Part shown: positions 19,095-27,870 of the stretch, piece by piece | Layout of the letters: every line of letters begins with the position of its first letter | Position numbering within the stretch: position 1 is the stretch's first letter | Source of the DNA: Chromatiales bacterium | GTDB lineage: Bacteria; Pseudomonadota; Gammaproteobacteria; Steroidobacterales; GCA-2729495 | Direction of reading: 5' to 3' | DNA: 64,000 bases | NCBI GenBank assembly: GCA_016789845.1 | Contig: JAEUQA010000033.1 | Span: 1 to 64,000, forward strand | Made by a program: the position numbers and the translations under genes | Notes under the pieces: generated by a model | What the model was told of the DNA's origin: nothing | What the model saw: the letters and a program-made list of their open reading frames with translations, nothing else | Database searches by the model: none

Positions 19095-20299
19095 GGTTCG
19101 CGGACCGCAACCGGGTCGCGCTGGGCGCGCTGTTCCGCTACCCGTTGCGCACGGCAATGATGCTGCTCGCGACGGCCATCGGCGTGGCGGCCGTGGTGGT
19201 CCTCACCGGCCTTGGGGAGGCAGCGCGCCTCTACGTGACCAACGAATTCCGGTCCCTGGGCACCAATCTCATCATCGTCCTGCCGGGCCGCACGGAGACC
19301 ACGGGCGCAGGCGCCGCGATGCTCGGCGGGGCGACGCCCCGCGACCTGACGCTGGGCGACGCCCGGGCGCTGGAGCGGAGCGCCGCCATCGACAAGCTGG
19401 CTCCCGTCATCGTTGGCGAGGCCACCGCGTCCTCCGGTTCCCTGGAGCGGGATGTCACCGTCATGGGCACCACCGCGGCGTTCCGCGAGATCCGCGGCTG
19501 GCGGCTGTCATCTGGCGAATTCCTGCCAGCCGGGGACATGGACCGGGAGGCCGCCGTGTGCGTCGTCGGCAGCACCATCGGCCGGGAACTGTTCCGTGGC
19601 GAGCCGCCGGTGGGGCGCTGGCTCCGGGTCGGCGACCGGCGCTGCCGCGTCATCGGCGTCCTTGCGCCCCAGGGCATATCCGTGATGGTGGACGCGGACC
19701 AGCTCGTCCTCGTGCCCGTCGCCCTGGCCCAGAGCCTGTTCAATTCCCCCGCCCTGTTCCGGATCATCGTCCAGGCCCGGGGGCGCGACGCGATGCCCGC
19801 GGCGAAGCGCTTCATTGCCGAGACCCTGAAGGCGCGCCACCGGGGCGACGAGGACGTGACGATCGTGACCCAGGACGCCGTGCTCAAGACCTTCGACGGG
19901 ATACTCGGCACGCTGACCCGCGCCCTCGGCGGCATCGCCGCCGTCAGCCTGCTGGTGGCCGGGGTGCTCATCATGAACGTCATGCTGGTGGCGGTCAGCC
20001 AGCGCACCCAGGAGATCGGCCTGCTGAAGGCGCTCGGCGCGCGTCGCAGCCAGATCCTCGCCCTGTTCCTCGCGGAGGCGATCTACCTGGCGCTGCTCGG
20101 CGCCCTGGTCGGCGTCCTCGCGGGCTATGGCATTCTGCTGGTGCTTGGCGCCTTCTACCCGGAATTCACGCTGCATCCCCCTGCCTGGGCGGTGGCAGGC
20201 GCCGTCATCCTGGCCGTGGGGTGCGGCATGCTGTTTGGCATCCTGCCCGCGCGCCGCGCGAGCCGCCTCGATCCCGTCGCGGCCCTCGCCCGCCGGTGA
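19091..20299 (+). CDS. ABC transporter permease, MacB/FtsX type (first)
   Basis: A 402-residue permease with the MacB plan: one N-terminal membrane helix (TAMMLLATAIGVAAVVVLTGLG), a periplasmic domain (about 55-275) and three C-terminal helices including VLIMNVMLVAVSQRTQEIGLLKALGARRSQI, the FtsX-type coupling region. It probably pairs with the next gene as a heterodimer around the shared ATPase. Confidence 0.9.
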   Translation: MRFADRNRVALGALFRYPLRTAMMLLATAIGVAAVVVLTGLGEAARLYVTNEFRSLGTNLIIVLPGRTETTGAGAAMLGGATPRDLTLGDARALERSAAIDKLAPVIVGEATASSGSLERDVTVMGTTAAFREIRGWRLSSGEFLPAGDMDREAAVCVVGSTIGRELFRGEPPVGRWLRVGDRRCRVIGVLAPQGISVMVDADQLVLVPVALAQSLFNSPALFRIIVQARGRDAMPAAKRFIAETLKARHRGDEDVTIVTQDAVLKTFDGILGTLTRALGGIAAVSLLVAGVLIMNVMLVAVSQRTQEIGLLKALGARRSQILALFLAEAIYLALLGALVGVLAGYGILLVLGAFYPEFTLHPPAWAVAGAVILAVGCGMLFGILPARRASRLDPVAALARR

Positions 20300-20324
20300 T
20301 GGCCCTTTTGCTGATGGCGCTGCG

Positions 20325-21524
20325 ATGAACACCAGTGAGCTCATCCGCTTTACCTCGACGTCCGCCGTCTCCCACCGGCTCCGCAGCGGCCTGACCGCGC
20401 TCGGCATCGCCATAGGTGTGGCTGCCGTCGTGCTGCTAACGTCCATGGGCGAGGGGCTGCGCGTCTACATGGTCGCCCAGTTCACCCAGTTCGGCACCAA
20501 CATCGTCGGTATCAATCCGGGAAAGGCCCAGACCTTCGGCATGCCTGCGGGCGTGCTGAACTCGGCGCGGCCCCTGAGCCTGGCCGACGCCCAGGCCCTT
20601 GCCCGGCTGCCCTACGTGCGGTCGATCGTGCCCCTGGTCCAGGGCACTGCCTCGGTGGAGGGCGGAGGGCGGGAGCGGCAGACCATCGTCAGCGGCACCG
20701 GCGACCAGCTGACCGAGGCGTTGTCCTTCCGCGTGGCCCTTGGCAAGTTCCTGCCCCCGGACGATCCCAACACGCCGCGGGCCTTCGCCGTGCTGGGCAG
20801 CAAGCTGTACCGCGAACTCTTCGGCGCCGCCAATCCCCTGGGGGAGCGCATCCGCGTGGGCGGGCAGCGCTACACCGTGATTGGGGTGATGGAATCCAAG
20901 GGCACCATGTTCGGCTTCGACCTGGATGACGCCGTGTACATCCCCGTGGCCAGGGGCCTGGAACTCTTCAACCGGGAGGGCCTGTTCGAGATCGACGTGA
21001 TGTACGAAGAGGGCGCGCCGGTGGAGGAGGTCGTCGAGGGGATTCGCCGCGTGCTGATAGCCCGCCACGGGGGCGAGGATTTCACGATCACCACCCAGCA
21101 GCAGATGCTGGACGTGCTGGGCTCGGTGCTGAACGTGGTGACCTTCGCCGTGGCGGCCCTGGGCGGCATCTCCCTGCTGGTCGGCGGCGTGGGCATCTTC
21201 ACCATCATGACCATCGCGGTCCGCGAACGGACGGCCGAGATCGGCATCCTGCAGGCCATCGGCGCCCGCCGCCGGCAGATCAGGGACATCTTCCTCGGTG
21301 AATCGCTGCTGCTTGCCGGGCTTGGTGGTCTCGGCGGGATACTCCTCGGGCTCGCCTGCGTGGCGGTGCTCCGCGTGGCGCTGCCGGCGCTGCCCGTGAG
21401 CCCGGCCTGGCCCTACATGGTGCTGGCAGTGATCGTCGCGCTGGTCATTGGCCTCGTCGCGGGCGTATTGCCGGCCGTCCGGGCCGCCCGGCTCGATCCC
21501 GTCGAATCGCTGCGGGCGGAGTGA
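20325..21524 (+). CDS. ABC transporter permease, MacB/FtsX type (second)
   Basis: A 399-residue paralog of the previous permease with the same order of parts: first helix near residue 20 (RSGLTALGIAIGVAAVVLLTSMG), periplasmic domain, and GVGIFTIMTIAVRERTAEIGILQAIGARRRQI before the last helices. ATG 20325 gives MNTSELIRFTSTSAVSHRLRSG; the frame is open upstream but has no homology there. Two unlike permeases in tandem suggest a heterodimeric MacB-like exporter. Confidence 0.9.
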   Translation: MNTSELIRFTSTSAVSHRLRSGLTALGIAIGVAAVVLLTSMGEGLRVYMVAQFTQFGTNIVGINPGKAQTFGMPAGVLNSARPLSLADAQALARLPYVRSIVPLVQGTASVEGGGRERQTIVSGTGDQLTEALSFRVALGKFLPPDDPNTPRAFAVLGSKLYRELFGAANPLGERIRVGGQRYTVIGVMESKGTMFGFDLDDAVYIPVARGLELFNREGLFEIDVMYEEGAPVEEVVEGIRRVLIARHGGEDFTITTQQQMLDVLGSVLNVVTFAVAALGGISLLVGGVGIFTIMTIAVRERTAEIGILQAIGARRRQIRDIFLGESLLLAGLGGLGGILLGLACVAVLRVALPALPVSPAWPYMVLAVIVALVIGLVAGVLPAVRAARLDPVESLRAE

Positions 21525-21958
21525 GGGGCGAGATGATGCGCCGGACGGCCGGTCGCCGCGGGCAGCCCCTGCCGACGCTGCTGCAGGCCCGCCTCGCCAG
21601 TTATTTTCCGGACCTCGACCTCGGGGAGGTTCGCCTCCACTCGGGCGTGCCCCGGTACGTGAGGGGCCGCCCGCGGGGCTATGCGAGCCGCCAGCGCATC
21701 TACCTGGCCGCCGGCTGGCAGGACGACACCGATGCGGAGCGTCTCGCCCTGCTGGCCCACGAACTGGTGCATGTCCGGCAGTACCGGGACAACGGCGCCT
21801 GGCGGTTCCGCTGGGCGTATCTGCGCGAGTACCTGGCCGCGCGGCTCCGGGGGCAGGGCCACGACGGGGCCTACCGGAACATTTCCTTCGAGCGAGCGGC
21901 CCGCGAGCTGGAAGAGCGCGTCCGGCGGGACTTTTCCCGACGCCCGGTGCGGGCATGA
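21521..21958 (+). CDS. DUF4157-like putative zinc metalloprotease
   Basis: A 145-residue protein beginning at GTG 21521 in a GTGA overlap with the permease gene (ATG 21533 is an alternative). It carries the zinc-protease helix LLAHELVHVRQYRDN (HExxH), preceded by LASYFPDLDLGEVRLHSG, the DUF4157 pattern. There is no signal peptide. The function in the export operon is unknown; a role in processing the exported substrate is a guess. Confidence 0.72.
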   Translation: MRGEMMRRTAGRRGQPLPTLLQARLASYFPDLDLGEVRLHSGVPRYVRGRPRGYASRQRIYLAAGWQDDTDAERLALLAHELVHVRQYRDNGAWRFRWAYLREYLAARLRGQGHDGAYRNISFERAARELEERVRRDFSRRPVRA

Positions 21959-22001
21959 ACCCCGGACCCCGGGCGCAGGCGGGGGCTGGAGCTGGAGCCG
22001 G

Positions 22002-22376
22002 CTAGCCCCGCCGCACGTTGATCTCGATGCCGCCCTTCGGCCCGAAGAACCAGGAGCCGAGGCCGCTCACCAGGCTGACGACGATCGCGCCCCAGAAGGC
22101 GGGCCAGAAGCCCGCGATGTGGAAGCCGGCCAGCAGCCAGCTTGCCAGTGCGAGCATGCCGGCGTTCAGCACGAGCAGGAACAGGCCGAGCGTGATCACG
22201 GTGATCGGAAAGGTGAGGACCACGGCCAGCGGCCGGACGACGGCGTTGATGAGCCCGAGAACCACTGCGGCCCCGAGCAGCCAACCGGCGCTGTCGAAGC
22301 TGATGCCATCGATGAGTGAATCGGCGGCCCACAGGCCGATGGCCCCAATCAGCGCCCTGACGAGAAACCGGTCCAT
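22002..22376 (-). CDS. Phage-holin-4-like small membrane protein
   Basis: A 124-residue protein with four hydrophobic helices (LLGAAVVLGLINAVVRPL, LTFPITVITLGLFLLVLNAGMLALASWLL, AFWGAIVVSLVSG), matching the widespread family annotated as phage holin family 4 (YvlD-like). These chromosomal members are not phage lysis proteins; their role is unknown. Start ATG 22376 (MDRFLVRALIG). Confidence 0.78.
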   Translation of the reverse strand: MDRFLVRALIGAIGLWAADSLIDGISFDSAGWLLGAAVVLGLINAVVRPLAVVLTFPITVITLGLFLLVLNAGMLALASWLLAGFHIAGFWPAFWGAIVVSLVSGLGSWFFGPKGGIEINVRRG

Positions 22377-22413
22377 CGGTGGCGCCCTTTCAGTGCCGTG
22401 CCCGGCTCCAAGC

Positions 22414-23829
22414 CTACTGCGTCCCGCTCGCCGGGGCCATCGTGCTGGCCGGGCCGGGTTCAGGGCCGCGGGCCTTCGGCAGGTGCAGGGTAGCCCGCAG
22501 GCCGGGAGCATTGTCGGTGAGCACGAGCTGCCCGCCGTGGTGATGGGCGATGGCCTTCACCAAGGACAGGCCGAGGCCGCTGCCTGGCACGGCCGCGACG
22601 GCGGCCGAGCGGTAGAAGCGGTCCAGCACCTTCTCCCGTTCCCCCGCCGGCACGCCGGGCCCGTGGTCGGCGACCGAGATATCCACGGAATCCCCGGTTT
22701 CGTTGACCGCCAGCGTGACCTCGGAGCCAGGCGGGCTGTACTTGATGGCGTTGTCCAGGAGGTTGCATAGCGCCTGGAAAAGCAGGTCCCGGTCACCCCG
22801 CAGGTGGCCCGACGCCGGCCCCAGGTGGACGACGATGTCCTTCTCCTCACCGACGGCCTGGTAAAGCTCCCAGGCATCCTCGAGCAGGGGGGCCAGGTTC
22901 ACCTCGGCCCACTCCCGGTCGTGGGTGCCGGACTCTATGCGGGCGATGCGCAACAGCGCCCGGAAGGTTGCGAGCAGGTGGTCAGCCTCGGCCATGGCCG
23001 CGCCCAGTTCGCCACGCAGCTCGTCGTTGAGGTCAGGCCGCCCCGTCAGGTTCTCGAGGCGGCCCCGCAGGCGGGTGAGGGGCGTGCGGAGGTCGTGGGC
23101 AATGTTGTCGGCGACCGACTTGACGCCCTCGATCAGCGAGTCGATCCGGTCGAGCATCGCATTGAGGTTCTCGGAGAGCTGGTCGAACTCGTCGTTGACG
23201 CCACGCACCGGCATCCGGCTCTGCAGGCGACCAGTCATGATCTGCCGGCTCGCGCGGTTGATCGCGTCTATCCGGCCCATCACGCTGGAACTCATCAGCA
23301 CGCCGCCGATGAGGGCCAGCGCGAGGCCCCCCAGCAGGGCCCAGAGGGCGGCCCGGTCGATGAGGGCGCGGATCGACTCCAGGCGGCTCTGGTCCTGCGC
23401 CACGAGGAGGTACTTGCCATCCCGCAGGACCACCATGCGGCCCCGCATCCGGAGCTGGCGCTTGTCCGCGTCGACGCCGGAGAAGTTGTACCAGCCGCTT
23501 GCATCGGCGGTGAGCGGCGGGAATGAGACCAGATTGCCGGCCAGCCGCTGGCGCTGCTCGTCCGCGAAAAGGTACAGGGTCAGCACGCCGGGGCTGATCG
23601 CCGCCCTGGCGTTTACCAGTGACTGCAGGGCCTGCGGGCCGCGTTGGCGGTATTGCTCGGTGAGCCCGGCAAGCTCTGCCTCGATGGCCACGCTGGATTG
23701 CTGCTCGAGGTAGTTGACGGTGGCCCAGCGCAGTACGCCGATCAGGATCAGGGCCGAAGCCCCGAAAATCCCCATGTACCACCAGGCCAGCTGGAACGTG
23801 GACGTCCGGAGCAGCCTAAGGGGATTCAC
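22414..23829 (-). CDS. Sensor histidine kinase
   Basis: A 471-residue membrane kinase: helix 1 (about 13-35), periplasmic domain (about 36-160), helix 2 (ALWALLGGLALALIGGVLM), HAMP, HisKA with NIAHDLRTPLTRLR (His near 244), and HATPase with N-box NLLDNAIKYSPPGS, G1 DHGPGVP and G2 GSGLGLSL. The TctE/QseC/PfeS-like layout fits an envelope-signal sensor. The start overlaps the end of the response regulator gene by 14 bp, so they form one operon. Confidence 0.93.
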   Translation of the reverse strand: MNPLRLLRTSTFQLAWWYMGIFGASALILIGVLRWATVNYLEQQSSVAIEAELAGLTEQYRQRGPQALQSLVNARAAISPGVLTLYLFADEQRQRLAGNLVSFPPLTADASGWYNFSGVDADKRQLRMRGRMVVLRDGKYLLVAQDQSRLESIRALIDRAALWALLGGLALALIGGVLMSSSVMGRIDAINRASRQIMTGRLQSRMPVRGVNDEFDQLSENLNAMLDRIDSLIEGVKSVADNIAHDLRTPLTRLRGRLENLTGRPDLNDELRGELGAAMAEADHLLATFRALLRIARIESGTHDREWAEVNLAPLLEDAWELYQAVGEEKDIVVHLGPASGHLRGDRDLLFQALCNLLDNAIKYSPPGSEVTLAVNETGDSVDISVADHGPGVPAGEREKVLDRFYRSAAVAAVPGSGLGLSLVKAIAHHHGGQLVLTDNAPGLRATLHLPKARGPEPGPASTMAPASGTQ

Positions 23830-24499
23830 TCAGCTTGTACCCCGCCCCGCGGACGGTATGGATCAGCGGTGGTTCGAACCCCTTGTCGACCTTGCGGCGC
23901 AGGCGACTGATGTGCACGTCGATGACGTTCGTTTGCGGGTCGAAGTGGTAGTCCCAGACGTTCTCCAGCAGCATGGTGCGGGTGACCACCTGGTCGCGGT
24001 TCCGCATCAGGTACTCGAGGAGGCGGAACTCGCGGGGTTGCAGGTCTATGTTCTGGCCCGCCCGCGTCACGTCCCGGCTCAGGAGGTTGATGTGCAGGTC
24101 GCCGACCTGCATCTCGGTAATCTCGTCGCTGCCCTCCCGGACGGGACGGCGGGTGATGGCCTCCAGCCGCGCCATGAGCTCGGCGAACGCAAATGGCTTG
24201 CCAATGTAGTCGTCGGCGCCGGCCCGCAGTCCCTTGACCTTGTCGTCCACCTCGCCAAGCGCGCTGAGGATGAGTGCCGGGGTGGCGTTGTCCGACGCGC
24301 GCAGCGTGCGCACGATGGTGAGGCCGTCCACGTTCGGCAGCATGCGGTCGATGATCAGGGCGTCGTAGTCGCCGGTAGTGGCCAGGAACAGGCCTTCCTT
24401 GCCGTCGGTGGCGTGATCGACGGTGTGCCCGGCCTCCCGGAGCCCGCCGGTGATGAAGCTCGCGACGCCGGCGTCGTCTTCGATGACCAGGATGCGCAT
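23816..24499 (-). CDS. OmpR/PhoB-family response regulator
   Basis: A 227-residue regulator: receiver domain with the acidic pair EDD near the start, phospho-acceptor Asp51 (LIIDRMLPN), Thr/Ser and Lys (KPFAFAEL), then a winged-helix DNA-binding domain (LQPREFRLLEYLMRNRDQVVTR...VIDVHISRLRRKVD...IHTVRGAGYKL). Cognate partner of the overlapping kinase gene. Targets cannot be read from the window. Confidence 0.94.
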   Translation of the reverse strand: MRILVIEDDAGVASFITGGLREAGHTVDHATDGKEGLFLATTGDYDALIIDRMLPNVDGLTIVRTLRASDNATPALILSALGEVDDKVKGLRAGADDYIGKPFAFAELMARLEAITRRPVREGSDEITEMQVGDLHINLLSRDVTRAGQNIDLQPREFRLLEYLMRNRDQVVTRTMLLENVWDYHFDPQTNVIDVHISRLRRKVDKGFEPPLIHTVRGAGYKLSESP

Positions 24500-24513
24500 G
24501 GGGGGATAATAGG

Positions 24514-24615
24514 ATAGGAGCGCTGTCAGGCGCGACCGGAATCCTCCTCCGTCGGGAGACTCGCGGACTCGATTCCCGACGGAGGAGGATTCCGGTCGCG
24601 CCGGTCGGCGCTCCT
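24514..24615. repeat. REP-like palindrome upstream of the response regulator
   Basis: Left end ATAGGAGCGCTGTCAGGCGCGACCGG and an imperfect right end CCGGTCGCGCCGGTCGGCGCTCCTG enclose AATCCTCCTCCGTCGGGA and its mirror around GACTCGCGGACTCGATT. The centre resembles that of the element at 8737-8828. Neither end meets a coding end here. Confidence 0.75.
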
Positions 24616-24821
24616 GACCAAAAGAAAACGGGCCGGGAAGCTTGCGCTTGCCGGCCCGGAGGACTACCCGTATGAAGCCCTATCTGGTGGATCCCTGACT
24701 CACCGCCCCCTCGACGGGGGGAACGGCGCGGGTGCGGGAGTCAGTGGGGACAGGCTAACCGCCGGCCCGTAACACGGCGATGGACGGGGGGTTAATCATT
24801 GGTAACCCGGCTTCGGGCGCC
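24616..24821. other. Intergenic stretch with two strong hairpins, no clear gene
   Basis: Between the REP element and the LuxR gene end lie the terminator hairpin (24629-24658) and a second large stem-loop (24695-24744; CTGACTC pairs with GAGTCAG, with an inner CCCCC/GGGGG stem). On the plus strand an 8-codon frame (ATG 24672 to TGA 24698; MKPYLVDP) has GGAGGA 8 bases upstream, but no plus-strand gene follows. The minus strand could be the LuxR 3' untranslated region or a separate short RNA. Confidence 0.5.
24620..24658 (-). terminator. Intrinsic terminator, leftward
   Basis: Hairpin CGGGCCGG-G-AAGC-TTGC-GCTT-G-CCGGCCCG at 24629-24658, followed on the minus strand by TTTTCTTTT. It fits a terminator for leftward transcription from the LuxR-type gene, whose stop is 164 bases upstream. 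Confidence 0.8.
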
Positions 24822-26015
24822 TCAGGCCCGGGCGCCCAGCGTCAGCAGGCGCAGCAGGGCCATCTGGGAGCGGACGCCCGTCTTGTCGAAGACCCTGGCC
24901 AGGTGGGTCTTGGCGGTATTCCGGCTGACGTCCAGCGAAGTGGCGACCTCCGCCAGCGACTGGCCAGCCAGCAAGGCCTCGCACAGGCGGACCTCGGCGT
25001 GGGTCAGTCCATAGGTCGCCCTGAACAATGCGGGAACTGTCGCGCCGCTCGCGCGCCGCTCGTCGTGGATCACCGCCACCACCGCCGAACCGCGCGGGAA
25101 GTCGCTCCCTTCTCCCAGCGGGCTCAGCGCGGAGAAGGACACCCGGTAGGGTTGCGGGCTTGCCCGCCGCGCCACCAGCACGGTTGGGGGCGCGGGCACG
25201 GGCCTGCCGAGGGTGACCTGGAGCATGGCCGCCAGGCCCAGGCTTAACTGCGCCTGGGCAATGGCACTTTCCGCGCGCAGCTCGCCGTTGACCAGGGCAA
25301 GCCCGTCGTCCGCCGCCAGGATTCTCGAAGCCTTCTCGTTGATGAACACCGGCTTGCCCCGCCCGTCGAAGATCACGAGGCCGGTAGGTGCCTGGTACAT
25401 GACCGACGCCAGTACCGCATTGGCACCCCGGACGGCGGCGACTTCCCTGCGGGTCACCATGCTGCGGGTGAGGTGGGACAGCAGGAGCCTGCCGACCAGG
25501 GCCTTGTCGCCCGGCACGAATGGTTTCTCGCGAGCCGTCCGACCGAGTGCAAAGAATGCCGTGCCTCCGTCTCCCGCCAGTATCGTGCCCATCAGGAAAT
25601 GCTCCAGGTGCCAGGGCATGGCCAGAGTCGAGTAGGGCCTGCTCCGGCGCATCTCGTCGGGCGCGACAAGTTCCGTCCCCAGCTGCACGGCACCTGCGGG
25701 CCGGTCCAGCATCCCCTTCAGGTAGTGGTCTTCCGCCTTCGCGGATCTCGCCTGGCTGAACGCTTCCCCGAAGCCATCGAGCCCGCCCGCGGCGATGAAT
25801 GAACGCTCAAGCCTGTCCGGGGCGTAGTGCTCGACCATCGCGACCTGGCAGTCAAAGGTCCTGGCCGCCTCCCGGGCAAAGAGGTTCCACGCCTCCTTTT
25901 CCCGGGTGCGGTCATCCCGGCCGGGGGCGTGGCCAAAGCACACCGGCGCCTCGTAACCGAGGCTCACGAGCCTGGAAAGGCGGTGCGGATCCGGGGCAAT
26001 CGATGTGGCGGGCAA
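24822..26015 (-). CDS. LuxR-type transcriptional regulator with PAS-like region
   Basis: A protein of about 397 residues. The C-terminus is a LuxR/GerE helix-turn-helix (YGLTHAEVRLCEALLAGQSLAEVATSLDVSRNTAKTHLARVFDKTGV). The middle has a PAS-like segment (ASVMYQAPTGLVIFDGRGKPVFINEKASRILAADDGL, about 225-260). No receiver domain, so it probably senses a ligand through the PAS or N-terminal region. TTG 26015 is chosen because AGAGG lies 8 bases upstream and the start falls after the palindrome at 26113-26133; the frame is open farther upstream but would run across that palindrome. GTG 25967 is an alternative. Confidence 0.85.
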   Translation of the reverse strand: MPATSIAPDPHRLSRLVSLGYEAPVCFGHAPGRDDRTREKEAWNLFAREAARTFDCQVAMVEHYAPDRLERSFIAAGGLDGFGEAFSQARSAKAEDHYLKGMLDRPAGAVQLGTELVAPDEMRRSRPYSTLAMPWHLEHFLMGTILAGDGGTAFFALGRTAREKPFVPGDKALVGRLLLSHLTRSMVTRREVAAVRGANAVLASVMYQAPTGLVIFDGRGKPVFINEKASRILAADDGLALVNGELRAESAIAQAQLSLGLAAMLQVTLGRPVPAPPTVLVARRASPQPYRVSFSALSPLGEGSDFPRGSAVVAVIHDERRASGATVPALFRATYGLTHAEVRLCEALLAGQSLAEVATSLDVSRNTAKTHLARVFDKTGVRSQMALLRLLTLGARA

Positions 26016-26112
26016 GACTGAGGCCTCTGGTGAAGCAAGCTTCCGGGCGAGCGCTCTGGACGGGAAAACCGAAGCGATATGACCTTTAGGGGGCAGTAAG
26101 TGACTGAAAATA

Positions 26113-26133
26113 TTGTTTTCGTCACGAAAACAA
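26113..26133. promoter_or_regulatory. Perfect 21-bp palindrome upstream of the LuxR-type gene
   Basis: Arms TTGTTTTCGT and ACGAAAACAA separated by a single C. It lies about 100 bases before the predicted LuxR-type start and after the end of the sirtuin gene, in unusually AT-rich sequence for this genome. The position and symmetry suggest an operator, possibly autoregulatory. There is no G/C-rich stem, so it is not a terminator. Confidence 0.6.
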
Positions 26134-26201
26134 CGCCTGCCTCTATGACTACTCCCGGGCGGCGAGCCTGTCAATACCCGAAACGGGGCGTCCGCCGCCC
26201 G

Positions 26202-27068
26202 TCAGCCCTGGACGGCCAGCCGCGCTACCAGCGCGGGCAGGGCGCGGGCACAGTCCTGCCGCCAGTGATGGGTCAGGAGGTCGTCGGCGCGGGTGCGCCC
26301 CAGGTTGATCGCCACCACCGGCTTGCCGGCGGCGACGGCATCCCGCACCAGCCGGAAGCCGGAGTAGACCATCAGGGAAGACCCGACCACGACGAGGGCG
26401 TCGGCCTGTTCGATCAGCCCGCGGGCGGCGCTGGCCACGCCGGCGGGCACCGCCTCCCCGTAGAAGACCACGTCCGGCTTTACGATGCCCCCGCAGTCCG
26501 GGCACCCGGGCACCCGGAACTCCGCAAAGTCGGTGGCGGCGGGGATTGCGTCGCCGTCCGGTGCCGCCTGGGCAGGCGCCCTGCTCCATGCCGGGTTCGC
26601 CCGGAGCAGCTCCACCTGCCAGTCGGTCCGGGCGAGGCGCACGTCGCAGCCGAGGCAGCGGACCTGGTCGAGCCGGCCGTGCAGGTCGACGACGGCCTGG
26701 CTGCCGGCCTGCTGGTGCAGGCGGTCGACGTTCTGGGTGACGATGCCGGTGAGCAGCCCCCGGTGCTCCAGCGTGGCCAGGCCGTGATGGGCAGGGTTGG
26801 GTTGCGCGGCTGCGAACCCGGGCCAGCCGAGCGAGCTGCGCGCCCAGTACCGGCGGCGGACCTCCGGACTGGCGACGAAGTCCGGATAGAGCACGGGACG
26901 GGAATGCTTCCAGCCGCCGTCGGCATCCCGGTAGTCCGGAATGCCGGAAGGCGTGCTGCAACCGGCGCCCGTCAGCGCGACGATCCGCCGGTGGTTGCGG
27001 AGCAGGCCGGCGAGCGTCGTGGCTCCCGTCGCGAGTTCATCGGCGCCGGCGGCAGGCGCGGCGTTCAG
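26202..27068 (-). CDS. SIR2-family NAD-dependent deacylase, apparent CTG start
   Basis: A 288-residue sirtuin with GAGCSTPSGIPDYRD (NAD site), TQNVDRLH, catalytic His in DLHGRLDQVRC, a four-Cys zinc site (CLGC and CPDC), PDVVFYGEAVP and VVGSSLMVYSG. The ARSSLGWPGFAAAQPNPAHHGL segment is typical of class II (SIRT4-like) members. No ATG, GTG or TTG exists in frame before the NAD motif; the first GTG (26894) would delete it. The only plausible start is CTG 27068, which overlaps the gst stop as CTGA in the same way as ATGA overlaps elsewhere. Confidence 0.85.
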   Translation of the reverse strand: MNAAPAAGADELATGATTLAGLLRNHRRIVALTGAGCSTPSGIPDYRDADGGWKHSRPVLYPDFVASPEVRRRYWARSSLGWPGFAAAQPNPAHHGLATLEHRGLLTGIVTQNVDRLHQQAGSQAVVDLHGRLDQVRCLGCDVRLARTDWQVELLRANPAWSRAPAQAAPDGDAIPAATDFAEFRVPGCPDCGGIVKPDVVFYGEAVPAGVASAARGLIEQADALVVVGSSLMVYSGFRLVRDAVAAGKPVVAINLGRTRADDLLTHHWRQDCARALPALVARLAVQG

Positions 27069-27784
27069 TGGGTTCGCGCGGCGGCCTGTGCGCCGGGACC
27101 GGCGGCTGCCGCGCGCCTCGCTTCGGCAATCCGCAGTTGCATCTGTCGCCGGGCTTCCAGGTGGTATTCCAGCGGGCGCGACGTGGCGCGGTAGCTCTCG
27201 CGGCCCTGCATGGCCTCGAACCAGGCCCTGAGCCGCGTGCAGTCGGCGGGCCAGGTGGCGCCGCCCAGCCGTTCGTAGGTGCCGAAGCGCTCGAAGAAGG
27301 GCGAGAACTGGAGGTCCACCAGCGACACAGTCTCACCAAGGAAGTACGGGCCATCGCCCAGCTTCCGCAGGCCCTCGTGCTCGATGAACCGGAGCACCTC
27401 GGTGAGCTTGCCGGCGTTGTCGGCCCGCCGGGCCGTGTCGTTGGCCTCGCTCATCAGCTTGTGGGTGGCCACCAGGAAGCGGGTCTCGCAGTAGTCCATC
27501 CAGATGCGGGCCTGGGCCCGCAGTGCCGGCGTGGCAGGCATCAGTGGCGGCGCCGGAAACCGCTCATCCAGGTACTGGTTGATGATCGCGGACTCGTAGA
27601 TGGTGACGCCCTCGTGCCGGAGCACGGGTACCTTGCCGTAGGGGGACACGTCCCGGAACCAGGCCGGCCGGTTGAAGAGGTCGATTTCGTGAAGGACGAA
27701 ATCCAGCTGCTTCTCCAGCAGGGCCATCCGGGTGCGCTGGGCGTAGGGGCAGCCCTCGAAGCTGTACAACTCGATGGGGGCCAT
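27065..27784 (-). CDS. Glutathione S-transferase family protein
   Basis: A 239-residue GST: thioredoxin-fold N-terminal domain (IELYSFEGCPYAQRTRMALLEKQLDF, then YGKVPVLRHEGVTIYESAIINQYLDE with the cis-Pro and Glu-Ser glutathione contacts) and an all-helical C-terminal domain (GETVSLVDLQFSPFFERF). The active site CPYA has a Cys, so it belongs to the Omega/Beta-like thiol transferases rather than Ser/Tyr GSTs. ATG 27784 is preferred over TTG 27790. The sirtuin gene follows with a CTGA overlap. Confidence 0.88.
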   Translation of the reverse strand: MAPIELYSFEGCPYAQRTRMALLEKQLDFVLHEIDLFNRPAWFRDVSPYGKVPVLRHEGVTIYESAIINQYLDERFPAPPLMPATPALRAQARIWMDYCETRFLVATHKLMSEANDTARRADNAGKLTEVLRFIEHEGLRKLGDGPYFLGETVSLVDLQFSPFFERFGTYERLGGATWPADCTRLRAWFEAMQGRESYRATSRPLEYHLEARRQMQLRIAEARRAAAAGPGAQAAARTH

Positions 27785-27870
27785 GAGCAAGGAGTCCGCA
27801 ACCGCTGGAGAAGCGTCGAGTCTAGCAGGGCCCCGGATTCGGCCGGGGCGCCGGTTGCCACCGCGGGCGT

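Noticed and set aside
22002..22376. Phage holin suggesting a prophage
   Set aside because: The family is widespread on chromosomes, and no other phage genes or attachment sites are nearby.
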